A stretch of 60,000 nt of DNA from assembly GCA_949358305.1 (NCBI GenBank), contig OX442314.1, forward strand, positions 40,186,581-40,246,580, read 5' to 3'. A program made the position numbers and the translations under genes. The notes beneath the pieces were generated by a model that saw only the letters and a program-made list of their open reading frames with translations, was not told where the DNA came from and did no database searches. Positions 28,682 to 39,770 of this stretch are shown here, in pieces; the first letter of the stretch is position 1, and each line of letters opens with the position of its first letter. The stretch comes from Strigamia acuminata. Its lineage: Eukaryota; Arthropoda; Chilopoda; Geophilomorpha; Linotaeniidae.

Positions 28682-29662
28682 GCCTAAAAATTAATTACAT
28701 ACACAAGGAATTAAATTTTTTTTTGGTTCACGTGTTCACGTCATAGCCAACTGCTATATTGTTAAGCCCGTGACTGTCAACATTTTGTATCAAACTATTG
28801 TTGCACTCGACGTTCGAATATCGCTTGTACTCATTTTTACCAACCAAAACACAAGAAGATTAAATAATAGTTGTGGTGGTGCATCCTCGAAATTGAAAAG
28901 CGACGTGTTTCTGAGAAAAGGTTATTCTCATTACCTGTGTGTTGGAAAGCAATATGGATGATGCAGTTTAATGTAGAATAATGTAGTTTTTGTTTTCGGC
29001 GTATTTTCTAGAATAAATTGTATCTGTTGTCAAAGACCAAGGTTCATTCTCCCTTTGATGACCGGGATGACATGAAGTTGGCATTGCGCGTGTTGCAGGC
29101 AATGAGTTTGCATCTTATAGATAAATAGTGTAATTTGACATTAATAAAAATTTAATTTTGCATACAAAAAGTCATTTTTGCATTTAAAAACATAAATTTT
29201 TGCACCGTTAATGCAATAAATTCCTAAACCTTCTGTTTTTGCACGTAGTACAGCTTTTTGGTAAAACCAATAGTTCAAGCGGCAGCGACCAGGCGGCAAC
29301 CGACGGACCACTGTGTGGATAGTTGACGAAAACGAGTGGAAATAAACAATTGTAATTTAAACAGACTAAAACGGTTTTTGACTTTAAATTGAACATTTTT
29401 GTTGTTATTTTAATTATTTTAAACAGGTAAAAAGTAAGTAATACTCAACATCAACGTTAAATACTTTAGATATGAAATAAAAGCTAGATTTTAAAGACTT
29501 TATTGAACAGAAAAAACTTATTTGATAATAAAAAACTGTTTTATGGCAGTATAATAGTCCAAAAAGACTTGGCCATCCTACTTCACAAACTTCTCCTAGG
29601 GCTGCAGCGATTTTCCGGGTGTCGGTGGCAGCTCGTCGTCGTCCGGGCCTTTTTCTTCCTTC
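28682..29662. other. AT-rich intergenic, nothing recognised
   Basis: It probably includes the 3' flank of gag copy B. The minus-strand sequence after the gag stop has an AATAAAG at about 29500. Confidence 0.4.
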
Positions 29663-30709
29663 TTATGCAGCGCCATTAAGGATTGATGGTTCTGGAGCTA
29701 AACAGGCTGTTCTAAGGGAGGCCCACGTGTTATAAGCACGAGCCATGTCCCTTTCCGCCGGTCGCAAGATTGACAACACCTTTAGGAGTTGCTGGCTCTC
29801 GTGAACCGGGATCATCAATTGAGAGTACAGTTTCTCAAGTCGTATTACGACCTGAGTGGCAGATTCGTGCGACAACTGCTGCATTTTGGCAATTTCTGCC
29901 AACAGCAAAGCATCGCTGGGACGAAAGTGAATAATAAATTCGTGTTCGAAATTTTCCCAGTCAGTCTTTTCATGCGATGAAAACCATGTGGCCGCGTCGC
30001 CCCTGAAAAATTTGAACGAGTGTTCAGCGAGCACCTGGTTGATATAGGGCTCAGCAAATCGCAGACACCGTTTCAAGTCGATCAAGAAAGCTTTTGCTTT
30101 CGTTTTGTCGCCGGAAAAAGCTTCCAGCCCGATCGATTTCACCCTCTTGCTGAGTTCTACTTGGTCCATGGGTCTGGACGGTGGCATAACTTGGTCAGCT
30201 TTGCGGGTGTATTTATCACCCCATGCTAATAGTAACGGATTTCTCGTCGTTAGCAATGGCGTAGTACTGCTGGCAATCGTCGAATTTAGAGCAGAATTTG
30301 CTGTAGTGACAACTGCTGGTGGATTTGGTGGGTTTGTTTGCAAAGCTCGGCCTACCGCATTCGCTTGGCTTGCAGCAACCACACCGTCCACAACAGCTTT
30401 TTGTTGGGCTAACAACTCCATCAAACTGTTGCTGGTTATTCTAACCGAATCCATATTTCGTAATGAATTCGATGCGCGAAGAAGGCGATCAATTTCAGTT
30501 CGCGCTGCGTTTAATTCTACACGAGTTTTGTCCAATTGTTGCATTGCAACATCAGCTCTATCTTGCGTTTCCACATTCTGGTTGGCCACTTCTAGAAGAG
30601 TAGCTTCCCAAATTGCGTAAGATGTCATTTCTTCTATTTTTAAATCAAAAGCGTGGCACGTGGTTTCAAGCATAGCCTGATCCAACGTTTTTTGTTTGTT
30701 TAGAGACAT
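29663..30709 (-). CDS. Gag-only element, copy B (longest)
   Basis: ATG 30709 encodes 348 residues. It has Ala-rich helices (1-170, including DRADVAMQQLDKTRVELNAAR), then GDKYTRKADQ and a retrotrans_gag capsid-like region (EAFSGDKTKAKAFLIDLKRCL, FKFFRGDAATWFSSHEKTDW..FE, FRPSDALLLAEI, ESATQVVIRLEKLYSQL, LRPAERDMA). The last codons run into a stop at 29663. In the +1 frame an acidic tail (KKEEKGPDDDELPPTPGK) continues, so a single-base change may have cut the original C-terminus. No zinc knuckle, protease or RT is adjacent. Its upstream flank matches those of copies A and C and of 17887-18015. Confidence 0.7.
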   Translation of the reverse strand: MSLNKQKTLDQAMLETTCHAFDLKIEEMTSYAIWEATLLEVANQNVETQDRADVAMQQLDKTRVELNAARTEIDRLLRASNSLRNMDSVRITSNSLMELLAQQKAVVDGVVAASQANAVGRALQTNPPNPPAVVTTANSALNSTIASSTTPLLTTRNPLLLAWGDKYTRKADQVMPPSRPMDQVELSKRVKSIGLEAFSGDKTKAKAFLIDLKRCLRFAEPYINQVLAEHSFKFFRGDAATWFSSHEKTDWENFEHEFIIHFRPSDALLLAEIAKMQQLSHESATQVVIRLEKLYSQLMIPVHESQQLLKVLSILRPAERDMARAYNTWASLRTACLAPEPSILNGAA

Positions 30710-31265
30710 GTTGATTGTTTCGTCGTCTGAAGAATCAAGAGGCGAATTGTCGAAATCAATCGTGTTTGCTTCGATTGCCTGTGTGGAAAAACTGCTTGCT
30801 GGAGAGTCCCACGTGTTCTTACTTGTCCTTGTGATTGACTAAAATGTGCCAAAAAGCAGGACTGCAGCAAACAAGATGGATGAGAGAGATTAACTCAGAA
30901 CCAATAAGAGGACAGTAGATTGTGCTAATGTAGCCATACCGGGGGAAGGGATTAGTGATGTCACTTTCCCCCCCCCCCTTGTCTCCAATTGGTAGTAAAT
31001 TGAAATTTTCTTTACAGAATTAATTTCCCAGAATTCTCAAGAGTTTTGAAAATTTTTTATTCGAAAATTCTGTAATCTCCACTTGTTTTTCTATTATCTT
31101 CAGGCCGCTATATGTTTGATTTTTATAAAAAATAAAAGATTTTGACCATTTTAATGTCCCAATTCCTACATTTCTGCAGAAAAAACAACATTTCGAATCA
31201 ATAGTGACTTTTGTTTGGAACTAGAAGTTCTGAACCAGATCAAAATGGTCTGATTCCATGAAAAC
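30710..31265 (-). repeat. Shared 5' flank of the gag-only family with repeat X
   Basis: Reading away from gag B, the order is leader (CCACGTG, GCAGTCCTGC), one arm of the 20107 fold-back (TGTAGCC...TGATGTCA, C9 run), then repeat X ending at AAATGGTCTGATTCCATG. The same modules occur at 19960-20513 and 17695-18015 in other combinations. Confidence 0.75.
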
Positions 31266-31758
31266 ATGACTTTTTTTTGCCAATAGAGCACTAAATCATG
31301 TCCATAGAACTTCGAATATTTCCAAACCAGAAATTTTATGGTGTTCAATCATTTCGTGGCCCACAATTCGTCGCCGATCATTTCGTCGCCGGAATTGACG
31401 ACGAAATGAGGATGTTTTACAGCTTTGATGTATTTTGGTTTCTTTTTTTTTTTGTCCGTTCGTTTCGTCGCCGGTCATTTCGTTGAGAGATCACTTCGCT
31501 CGTCAACGATGCCTGTTGCAGTTTATGCACACAATTGCATGCTGCCCTCCTATGGCTCCGGTCAGCCAGCGACAACCTGTGCAAAGGTTGCAAAACTGAA
31601 AGATCTTCGTATCTTGGGCAAATGTTGCCATGTTCCAGATTGCTCAATCAGAGCAGACGACGCCTCGCCATTGTTGCAATTTGGGCAGCCGTCGAGAGTT
31701 TGGGCATGTCTTCAGACTCAGGATGAGGATACAATTCATTGGCTGGCCGCACTGTCGG
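31266..31758. other. Unassigned sequence before the assembly gap
   Basis: Repeated CATTTCGTCGCCGG-like words occur at 31350-31500. Frames on both strands lack firm motifs. The minus strand reading QPLHRLSLADRSHRRAACN faintly recalls the end of a non-LTR element, but this is too weak to call. Confidence 0.35.
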
Positions 31759-31958
31759 NNNNNNNNNNNNNNNNNNNNNNNNNNNNNNNNNNNNNNNNNN
31801 NNNNNNNNNNNNNNNNNNNNNNNNNNNNNNNNNNNNNNNNNNNNNNNNNNNNNNNNNNNNNNNNNNNNNNNNNNNNNNNNNNNNNNNNNNNNNNNNNNNN
31901 NNNNNNNNNNNNNNNNNNNNNNNNNNNNNNNNNNNNNNNNNNNNNNNNNNNNNNNNNN
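31759..31958. other. Assembly gap (200 N)
   Basis: Exactly 200 N, which is probably a placeholder length. The 5' end of Gypsy-1 falls in or near it. Confidence 1.
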
Positions 31959-33586
31959 AGCCTAGCGCATTAGTAGACCCCGTAACATTAAACGCGGAGG
32001 GCTTGCTGATGTCCGACTTGCGCAACCAATACTACGCTCAAACACGAGGTCTAGTAAATGAAATTCGCGAAATATTCCAACAAGGCCCTTGCTCTCTACG
32101 AACAGGGACCGTACGGTCTCTGGACGGTGGATCCTCTCATGGCTCCATAAGAGTTAAAGGCACCTCGGCGCCATATGATTTAGGACTTCCCACAGCATGT
32201 CCGCACCAGTATCGGGAAGTTGAACATCGAGGCCAGCCGACGAGAACGTCCGCGCAGGCTGCGCAAATTGTCTACACAACAACAACGCCGCCAATGCCGG
32301 CGATGGCAACGATCTACACCCAGGCTCCATCACAGGAATCTGCTCATTTGGACCATTCAACACGAGCAAATCGAGATTTAATGAGCTCGATGCTATACTC
32401 CAAGATGGGATATCCTCGGGATAGATCCGACACCAAGGCAAAGTTGTCATTGCCGTCAGTAAGAGCGCAAAACGCAAGTAAGGATAAAAATTGTTTCAAG
32501 CCTGGAAAACCACCTTTGTTTGATCCAGATAAAGCTGATCTTGATTACATTAATCTTTTTCTTGCGCATTTGTACGCGCACATGTATTCTATGCAGGCCC
32601 CGGTGGATGAATATTTAAAAGTGTTTGTCATTCAAGCAACGCGTGGAAGAGCGCAGCGATGGTGGTTGTCACTAAAACCAAAACCAAAAACATGGGAGGA
32701 CTTTGAAATATTATTTCGACGAGCTTTCGCCATGAATACGGCGGCGGCCAATGTGAAGCTATCCAAGTGAAAGCAGCGAAATGGAGAATCTACGATGTCA
32801 TTTCTAAGTGAGATTGTATATTATCTTCTAGTTGCAGGATATACCGACCCAGAGCTCCAATGGGAGAAAGCTCAGAACATGATGCAAACCGAGGTTGTTC
32901 ATCTCTTGCGCGCATGGAACGTAAACTCGCTGGACGAGGCGATCCAAAGAGGAAACGACATCGACAATCGTCTACAGCTGGACACCATTCGAGCAGACGA
33001 ATACAAAGATCTGGGTATGGCTGATCAACGAATGCCCTCTCTACGTGATGCGCAACGCCCCACAGTGCTCAAGGCTGCGGAGAAGTCCAAAGGAGACGAT
33101 GACATCAAATCTCTCGTGTCCCAGGACGTCAAACGTTTTGCGAGGTATAGAAAACAATTCTTAGTCGAGTTAGCTGCGGTACAGGCGAGACCAGAACAAC
33201 CTCCACCTGCGCAGGAACCCGACTCGAGTAGTAGCAGTAGTGACACGGATGCTGAACTTGAAGTTAAGAAGGGCACAGTCGCCGAGGCGGCTCAGAAGGC
33301 AACAATTAAATTAAATTTAGCTGCCCTAACGCCTCCGGCAGACGTCCCAAAGGACCATGTGTGCTCCACGACAATTGTCACGTTTCCACCAGCGCCAAAA
33401 CCGCCAATAACCGTCAAATGTCCTGAAAAGGGCACTGCCTGGAGGAAAACACCAAAGGATTGGTGGGATTTGGTCGATACTGCAACTTGGCATCCGTTGT
33501 GCCCTATATGCTACCAGCCATTTAGGAGACCGGAAAACTCCGAAGGCCTGAAGTTCGGGAAGCCGGTAGAACCAGGCCGCAAATGA
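31959..33586 (+). pseudogene. Gypsy-1 gag, one in-frame stop, 5' end missing
   Basis: The frame is open from the gap. The capsid-like part has FKPGKPPLFDPDKADLDYINLFLAHL, ATRGRAQRWWLSLKPKPKTWEDFE and LFRRAF (retrotrans_gag family). A TGA at 32768-32770 interrupts the same frame, which continues as SEIVYYLLVAGYTDPELQWEK to TGA 33584-33586. An acidic Ser-rich patch (DSSSSSSDTDAE) and one CxxC (CPICYQPF) follow near the end. No classical CCHC knuckle is seen. The last four bases overlap the pol ATG (ATGA), a -1 arrangement. Confidence 0.8.
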
Positions 33587-36500
33587 GTCAACCGGCCTTT
33601 CGCGCAAAATGTCTGAAATCCAAACGACGCGCTTCACCTTTAATTAACTTGAAAGAGGACAATCCTTTACAGGTTGATTCAACAACAACTCCTACTGTTA
33701 TTACTCTTTCAGAGTATAAACCTGTAAGTAGTGTTATTTCTTCATCATCTTCCATCATCACATCAGCTACAAAGGCGTCAGGTTTGCAGACTGCCGTTTC
33801 TGAAGCTGTAAAGGACAAATTGCTGAAATTGACAGATTTGCAACCTGCAATTTTGAAGAAAAACCCGAAAGTGACAATAGTGAGTAGAATTACTAAAACT
33901 TTACCAATAATTAAGTCTACTTTTAGTGCAACAACGATTGAGGCTCCGAAGGAAGTGATCTCTCCTATGAAGGTATCTTTCGTAATGTTAACGCCAGAGG
34001 AACTTAAAGACACTCAAGAACCCATCATTGAGATAACGCGCGGGGATCGTTTGTGCAAGGAAGCACCTTGCGTAAAGATTTCCTGGGCTAATGTAGCTTG
34101 TACAGCGCTTCTGGACTCAGGCGCACAAACTTGTGTAATGAGTGAGGACGTGTTCCAACAACTACACGAAAAAATGGGTTTGGACTTTGTGAATCTCCAC
34201 GAGCAAGTGCAGGTTGCATCTGGTGACATAGTAACTTCCACCAAGTCGATGCAGCTCGCTTTGCGCGCCCCGATAGGCATAATAAAATTCATTTGCATGG
34301 TTTTACCCGATGCTAAGATGGATATGCTCCTCGGACGCGATTTCTGCACAGCGGCCAGAATCGACATCGACCATGCGAGACAGCAGTGGAGCATGGTGGG
34401 CTCAAGTGAGATCCGCAAGTTCATGACTTATGAAGAAGCAAAAAAGTCAGAATCAATTCTGGTTTTGCCATTTGCGCCGGAGGAAACGCAGGATTCATCC
34501 AACCCACCGGCGGCCATTAGTGAGATCGTTCCGACGAAAATACTAAAGAAACCGGATCCGGTGAGTGAAATTAATTGCCTCCTCCTCGCGCACCGACCTT
34601 TACAACAAGAAGTATTCGAATATCCACATGACGATGCCCAGTACCGAGTTAAACAAATTCGACATCGTGCGCAACGCAAATGGTCGAATATTTGGTCACC
34701 AAAGAGGAAAGAAACTTCTAAAATCCCCTCCAAGTTAAAAAAGACAATTTCACGAAAATTAACTTTGAGTCAGTTCCGACGATTACGACGTTTACGACGA
34801 AAAATCAATGTTATTCGCCCAATTGCCAAACAACTCGTTGCGCAACGTGCTAAGGACATCAATGCCAAGAAGGAGTTGAAAATTAACATCACTTCAACTG
34901 CGCAACCAAACAATGGTGAGAATAACTCTAAAATGAACATTAATGACATTAATTTTCTTCAGTACCAACCCAGTGGAGATCCGACCGATTTGGATTGGAT
35001 ATACCACCAGTTGTGGAACAAATTAACAGTGTCACAGATAAAATTGTTAATTAAGACATTGCAGCCCATTTCGCAAATATTTCGTGAAGAAATCGGTTTA
35101 TGTAACAACACCGAATACGAGGTAAACCTGAAACCGGACTTCCGTCCAATTCATGTTCCAGTACGCCCGGTAAACCCAGCGAAAAAGGCTATAATTGACA
35201 AATATATCGACAAGAAATTACAACAAGGTATTATTCGGCGATCCCAAAGTGATTGCGCCGTTGCTCCGGTCGTCGTACCAAAGAAAACAGGCGAATGGAG
35301 AACTGCTATGGATTTTCGCCCCATCAATGCGCAAACAATTCCGGATGTATATCCTCTTCCGGACATTGATAACATCTTCGCATATTTGGGAGGTGCGCAT
35401 TGGTTTTCGATAATCGACGGACGCGAAGCCTTCCATTAGATCGGCGTGCGCAAAGGTGACGAACGGTATTTAGCTTTTATAACACATCGAGGTTTGTTCG
35501 AATATGTGCGCATGCCTTTCGGACCTATCAACGGACCCGCTACACTCCAACGAGCGATGAATAAGACTCTTGCAAAGTATCTTTACAAATTTGTATTTGT
35601 GTATATTGATGAAGTGATTATTTTTAGCCGAACTTTTGAGGAACACGTGCAACATTTGCGCCTCGTTCTAGAGGAATTGTTCAATGCTGGTTTCACCATG
35701 AATGCCAACAAGACCGAGCTTTGTCAAAAAAGACTCGAAGTTTTGGGTCACATCGTGGAATCCGGCCAGATTACACCAAATCCGAAGAAAGTGGTTGCTA
35801 TTCAAAATTATCCCGCGCCAACCAACTTGCGCGAATTACAACGATTTAAAGGCATGGTAGGTTATTACCAATCATTCATTGCAAATTTTTCCAAAATTAG
35901 TGAAGTTTTCCGACCACTGCTTAAAAAAGATGCAATTTGGAATTGGACAGACGCACAACAACAAGCGTTTGAGTATCTGAAGGACCAAATTGCTATCCCT
36001 ACTTTAAAAAGACGTTTTCCCAGTTGGAAAAAACCATTTATATTACAAACCGATGCTAGTTATTCTGGATTAGGTGCTGCTTTAATGCAACTTAACGATG
36101 AAGGTGTAAGAATTCCAATCGCATTTGCCTCTCGCGCATTAAACAGCGCTGAAAAGAACTACAAAGTAACCGAGATCGAATGTCTAGCTGCGGTTTGGGG
36201 TGTCAAACGTTTTCGCGCATACCTCGAGATGATGCCATTCTACCTCGAGAGCGACCATCAGTCTCTTAAATGGTTATTTCAGCAGAGAGAACCAACCGGA
36301 CGATTAGCCCGCTGGGTACTATCGTTAAGTGACTATAAATTCACGTTTTTGCACTGTTCAGGATGCAAAAATAAGGTAGCAGATGCCCTGAGTCGAGCTC
36401 CTGTCGACCCACCTGAATTCGACGACGAGGATGATAGCCCGGAGGTCGACGAGGCGTGCTACCTTGCCTATTTTGATGATTGCAACGAGTGGCCAGCACT

Positions 36501-36659
36501 TAACATCATTAAAGAATTACCAAAAGACGTTAATTTGCAATTTCGAAAATTGTTTAAATCTAAATTTAAAAAAGTGCCTCTCATTGCAGCATCTTCACCA
36601 ACAGAAAAGAAAAATAAGAGAAAATCTCTTATTCCGCGACCAACTGGTAAAGGTAAAGC
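33583..36659 (+). pseudogene. Gypsy-1 pol, 5' half (protease, RT, RNase H), inactivated
   Basis: ATG 33583 overlaps the gag stop. Retropepsin is at LLDSGAQT (Asp codon 34114-34116). A basic linker (FRRLRRLRRKINVIRP) precedes RT: LQQGIIRRSQSDCAVAPVVVPKK, WRTAMDFRPINAQT. A TAG (35437-35439) then breaks the RT between FH and IGV. The polymerase motif at 35602-35613 is YIDE instead of YxDD, losing a catalytic Asp. RNase H follows (QTDASYSGLGAAL, ALNSAEKNYKVTEIECLA, VADALSRAP). The frame is cut at 36659 by Copia-1 and resumes at 56712. Confidence 0.9.
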
Positions 36660-37130
36660 TGTAGCAGAGGAGTGCGCTCACAGTATGAAATACTGTGTGT
36701 GGAAGCGAGTTTAAATGCCGAAACACGGCTAATATGAGCGCAATGACGTGCGCGCACCTCCAGCGCTTGAAAATGGTGGAAAATAAAGTCACTGCACTCT
36801 AAAATGCTCATAAGTGACAAACACAATGTAAAAATAAACTAAATGTTTAATTAAAACGAAAATGCTTACATAATTTGGTCCATTTAGGTGGAGAAAATAC
36901 ATGAGTGCTTGCTGGCATGCAAGCGGCCATTGTGATTGAGAAAAACATACATGCACACCATCTGGTGTTGATAATAAGTAATACAAATGTAAACAGTATA
37001 GAGGCAGCATTATGCCCAATGTTAAATAATGAAATAAATCCTAATAAATACACTAGGCTGCATAATGCAGTAATACATTAAGAAATGCGCAAAACAAGTA
37101 CGGAGGACTGTTTGGCATCGATAACCAACA
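36660..37130 (-). repeat. Copia-1 LTR (3' LTR in element sense)
   Basis: 471 bp with TG...CA ends. It is followed on the element side by a purine tract (GAAGGGGGAAAT on the minus strand at 37131-37142), the polypurine tract. Confidence 0.92.
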
Positions 37131-37338
37131 ATTTCCCCCTTCGATGGCAAATAGCCGCAAAAATAAAGAATAAGTTAAGGGAAAAACTTTAAATGTAACT
37201 TTACATAGAATAATAATAATGGAAATAATAATTCGGAACATCGAGCCGGGTACTGTTAAATTAATCGCTACGGAAGCCCGAAAATTCCCACTGGAACTCG
37301 ATGATCCTCAAAATTCGGGTAAAACTAAATTAAGAATG

Positions 37339-39555
37339 TCACGATAGGTTGAAATTGAAAATCCGGGAAATCAGGAGACGCAGTTGAGATGAGCCCAACC
37401 ATTTGGTAAAAATGTCTGCCACGTTCATTGATCCGGGGACTTTGCACAATTGGAATGCACCTGCTGTGTACCATTCCCGAATCCAATGAAATTTCACTCG
37501 GATATGTTTTGTTTTACTGTTCTCCACGTCATTTGATGTGAATTGGATGGAAGAAAGCGCATCGGAGAACACTAAAGGTGGTGAAGATCTATTCAACATC
37601 GGGACGGAACTGTAGACGTAATCGAGCCAATACAGCTCCCTGACGCACTCAACGAGGGCGACAAACTTCGCCTCCATCGTTGAGCATGCCACGCTGGTTT
37701 GTTTACGACAACTCCATCCGATGGGGACGTTTCCAATATAGGCTATATACCCGCCGAAACTCAAAGAAGTGCTGACTTCGGTGGCCCAGGACGCGTCAGT
37801 ATATCCCCATAGTTGTCCATTGGAACAATTGCGTAATCCAAAGTATTGCCTACGTAGCGCACAACCTGCATGAGTGCCTTGATGTGCGTGTGGTTATAGC
37901 AATTGTTAAACTGTGATAACATTATAACTGAGAATAATATATCAGGTCGTGTCCTCGATGCGAGGAAGAGAAGAGAGCCTATTAACGAACGATAAGGAAA
38001 TTCTGGCAAGTCCTCTTTCGACTCTTTGACGAGCGTCGTTCCTGGTGTTACTGGGACCTTGATGAGTTTATCGGCGACAATTTCAAATTTCTTGAGAATC
38101 TTTTGTATGTATGCGCGTTGAATAATGAAGATTCCTTTGGGAGTACGAATGAACTCTACAAATAAAAGTTTCGTAATTGGTCCTAAATTCACGACATCGA
38201 ATTTGGTGCTAATGAGAGCAATTAATTGCGTCAGGATGCCATCCGTCGCGTAAAATAGAACTATATCATCGACGTATATCAGCATCACGGCGGAAGTTCC
38301 GTATATGTACACACAATTGCATCCTGGTAATCTGCGAAATCCTAAATCGCGCAATGTTTGATCCAGTTTTTCAAACCATTGGCGCCCGGACTGGTGGAGA
38401 CCATAGAGAGACTTTATCAAAAGCCATACATGATTTGGATTTGAACATGTTGCGCCAGCTGGAATCGACCGTATAGGTATGCGCACTTCACATCTAAGTG
38501 TGCGTCCTTCCACCCTTTAAGCACTACTAGCAGGCAGAAGAATAGGCGTATGAGAACAAAATTGACAACAGGGCTAAAGACTTCATCGTAGTCCACTCCT
38601 AACGTTTGACGAAAGCCCTGTGCCACTAATCTAGCGCGATATCTTGCTGGTTTACCCTGCGCATCTTCCTTCAGTTTGAAGAGCCACTTGCACCCTAATA
38701 TGGTTGTATTTTCCGGTTTTGGGACCTCTTCATAAACGCCTCTTTTTGCAAAAGTGTCTAACTCTTCATTAATGGCTTCCTGCCATTTGGTCGAATCCGG
38801 AAATCTTACAGCCTCTGCGTAACTAGTGGGATCACGACGACAAAGGTGCACTCTGGGAAGTGGTTGCGGAAGATCCTCCAATTCATATTCCATATTGCCA
38901 AAATAGAATAGTTCAGAATCATAAGGAATATTGTTCATGTGACAGAATTCCTCAACTTCACCTCTAGAACGTAGTCGGAGTCCTGCTTCTGGGAAATAAT
39001 AAACATCTGTTTTCAATTTGCCAGGTTCCTGCACTTTGCGCAAATGTTCCTCTCTTTTCCAGTGTCTACACACTGAATCGCCTCCAACATAACGCCACTT
39101 ACAAGCAGTTGCAGCTCCAGTTGGAGGTGGACCATGGTGCGCTGCTGGATGGGCTTGTGGCGCATTGCCACGAGAACCTCGACGAGCGTTCACAAAACGT
39201 GGTGGTGAACCCGGTGGTGTTCCTGGCGGTGTGTGAGTTGGTGTATTACCTGGTGTGATAAGTGGGCTTGGCGCTCGAGATATCACTGGAGAAATTATTG
39301 GAGATAGGACAGGTGTTGGAATCCTAATTGGAGACCCTGGTGGTGTCCGGGCTTGAGCGCCTGGCGGAGCTGAATCGTCAGAGTCATAGTCTGTATCGCA
39401 TTCATCTTCCGAATCCGGAAATTTGGGCCAATCGGTATATTCCAACTCGTCGTCAAATCTCACTTGCGGTTGTGAAATGCGCAATGGTTCATAAATTTGC
39501 GACGCTTGATGCGTTTGGTCCAAATCTGGTCCTGTCCACGGTTCCTGTGGACCTC
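37339..39555 (-). pseudogene. Copia-1 pol, 3' half (RT, RNase H), frameshifted
   Basis: From 39555 down the strand the pieces are: a Pro/Thr-rich linker (ARTPPGSPIRIPTPVLSPI), RT with TTILGCKWLFKLK, LVAQGFRQTLGVDYDEVFSPVV and DAHLDVKCAYLYG. A short deletion/frameshift lies near 38460. Next come PAGATCSNPNHVWLLIKSLYGL and YVDDIVLFYATD, and a second frameshift lies near 37790. RNase H follows (GWSCRKQTSVACSTMEAKFVALV, KHIRVKFHWIREW) and ends at 37339. Two frameshifts plus the Gypsy-2 insertion make it non-functional. Confidence 0.9.
39471..39555 (-). repeat. 85-bp duplicated piece of Copia-1, left copy
   Basis: Identical by eye to 52696-52780. The two copies flank the Gypsy-2 block, so an 85-bp host stretch is present on both sides instead of the usual 4-6 bp duplication. 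Confidence 0.92.
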
Positions 39556-39675
39556 TGTCGTGTGTCGTAATAAGAGAGCGATACGTGCCGTGTTGAGCTT
39601 TAATGAAAAAGTGCCACTCCCACCACAATGCACATGTGACCGCGCCCCCATCGCCCTCTAGTGGCGAACACCACA
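39556..39675 (-). repeat. Gypsy-2 LTR, left
   Basis: 120 bp, very short for a Gypsy LTR. On the element strand it begins TGTGGTGTTCGCC after the purine tract CCCCCAGGGGAAGA and ends ACACACGACA. Confidence 0.9.
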
Positions 39676-39770
39676 TCTTCCCCTGGGGGAACGCGATCCG
39701 ACAAAGGATATAAAATACAATTCAACATCAAAATACAATAAAAATAAAACACAAAATAAAACCACTAAAA

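Noticed and set aside
31417-31647. Minus-strand frame resembling the end of a non-LTR retrotransposon
   Set aside because: Only one short weak motif, next to an assembly gap. Not enough to call.
38417-39676. Copia-1 ORF apparently starting MWCSPLEGDGG
   Set aside because: The first ~40 codons are the Gypsy-2 LTR read in frame. The true Copia sequence begins at 39555.
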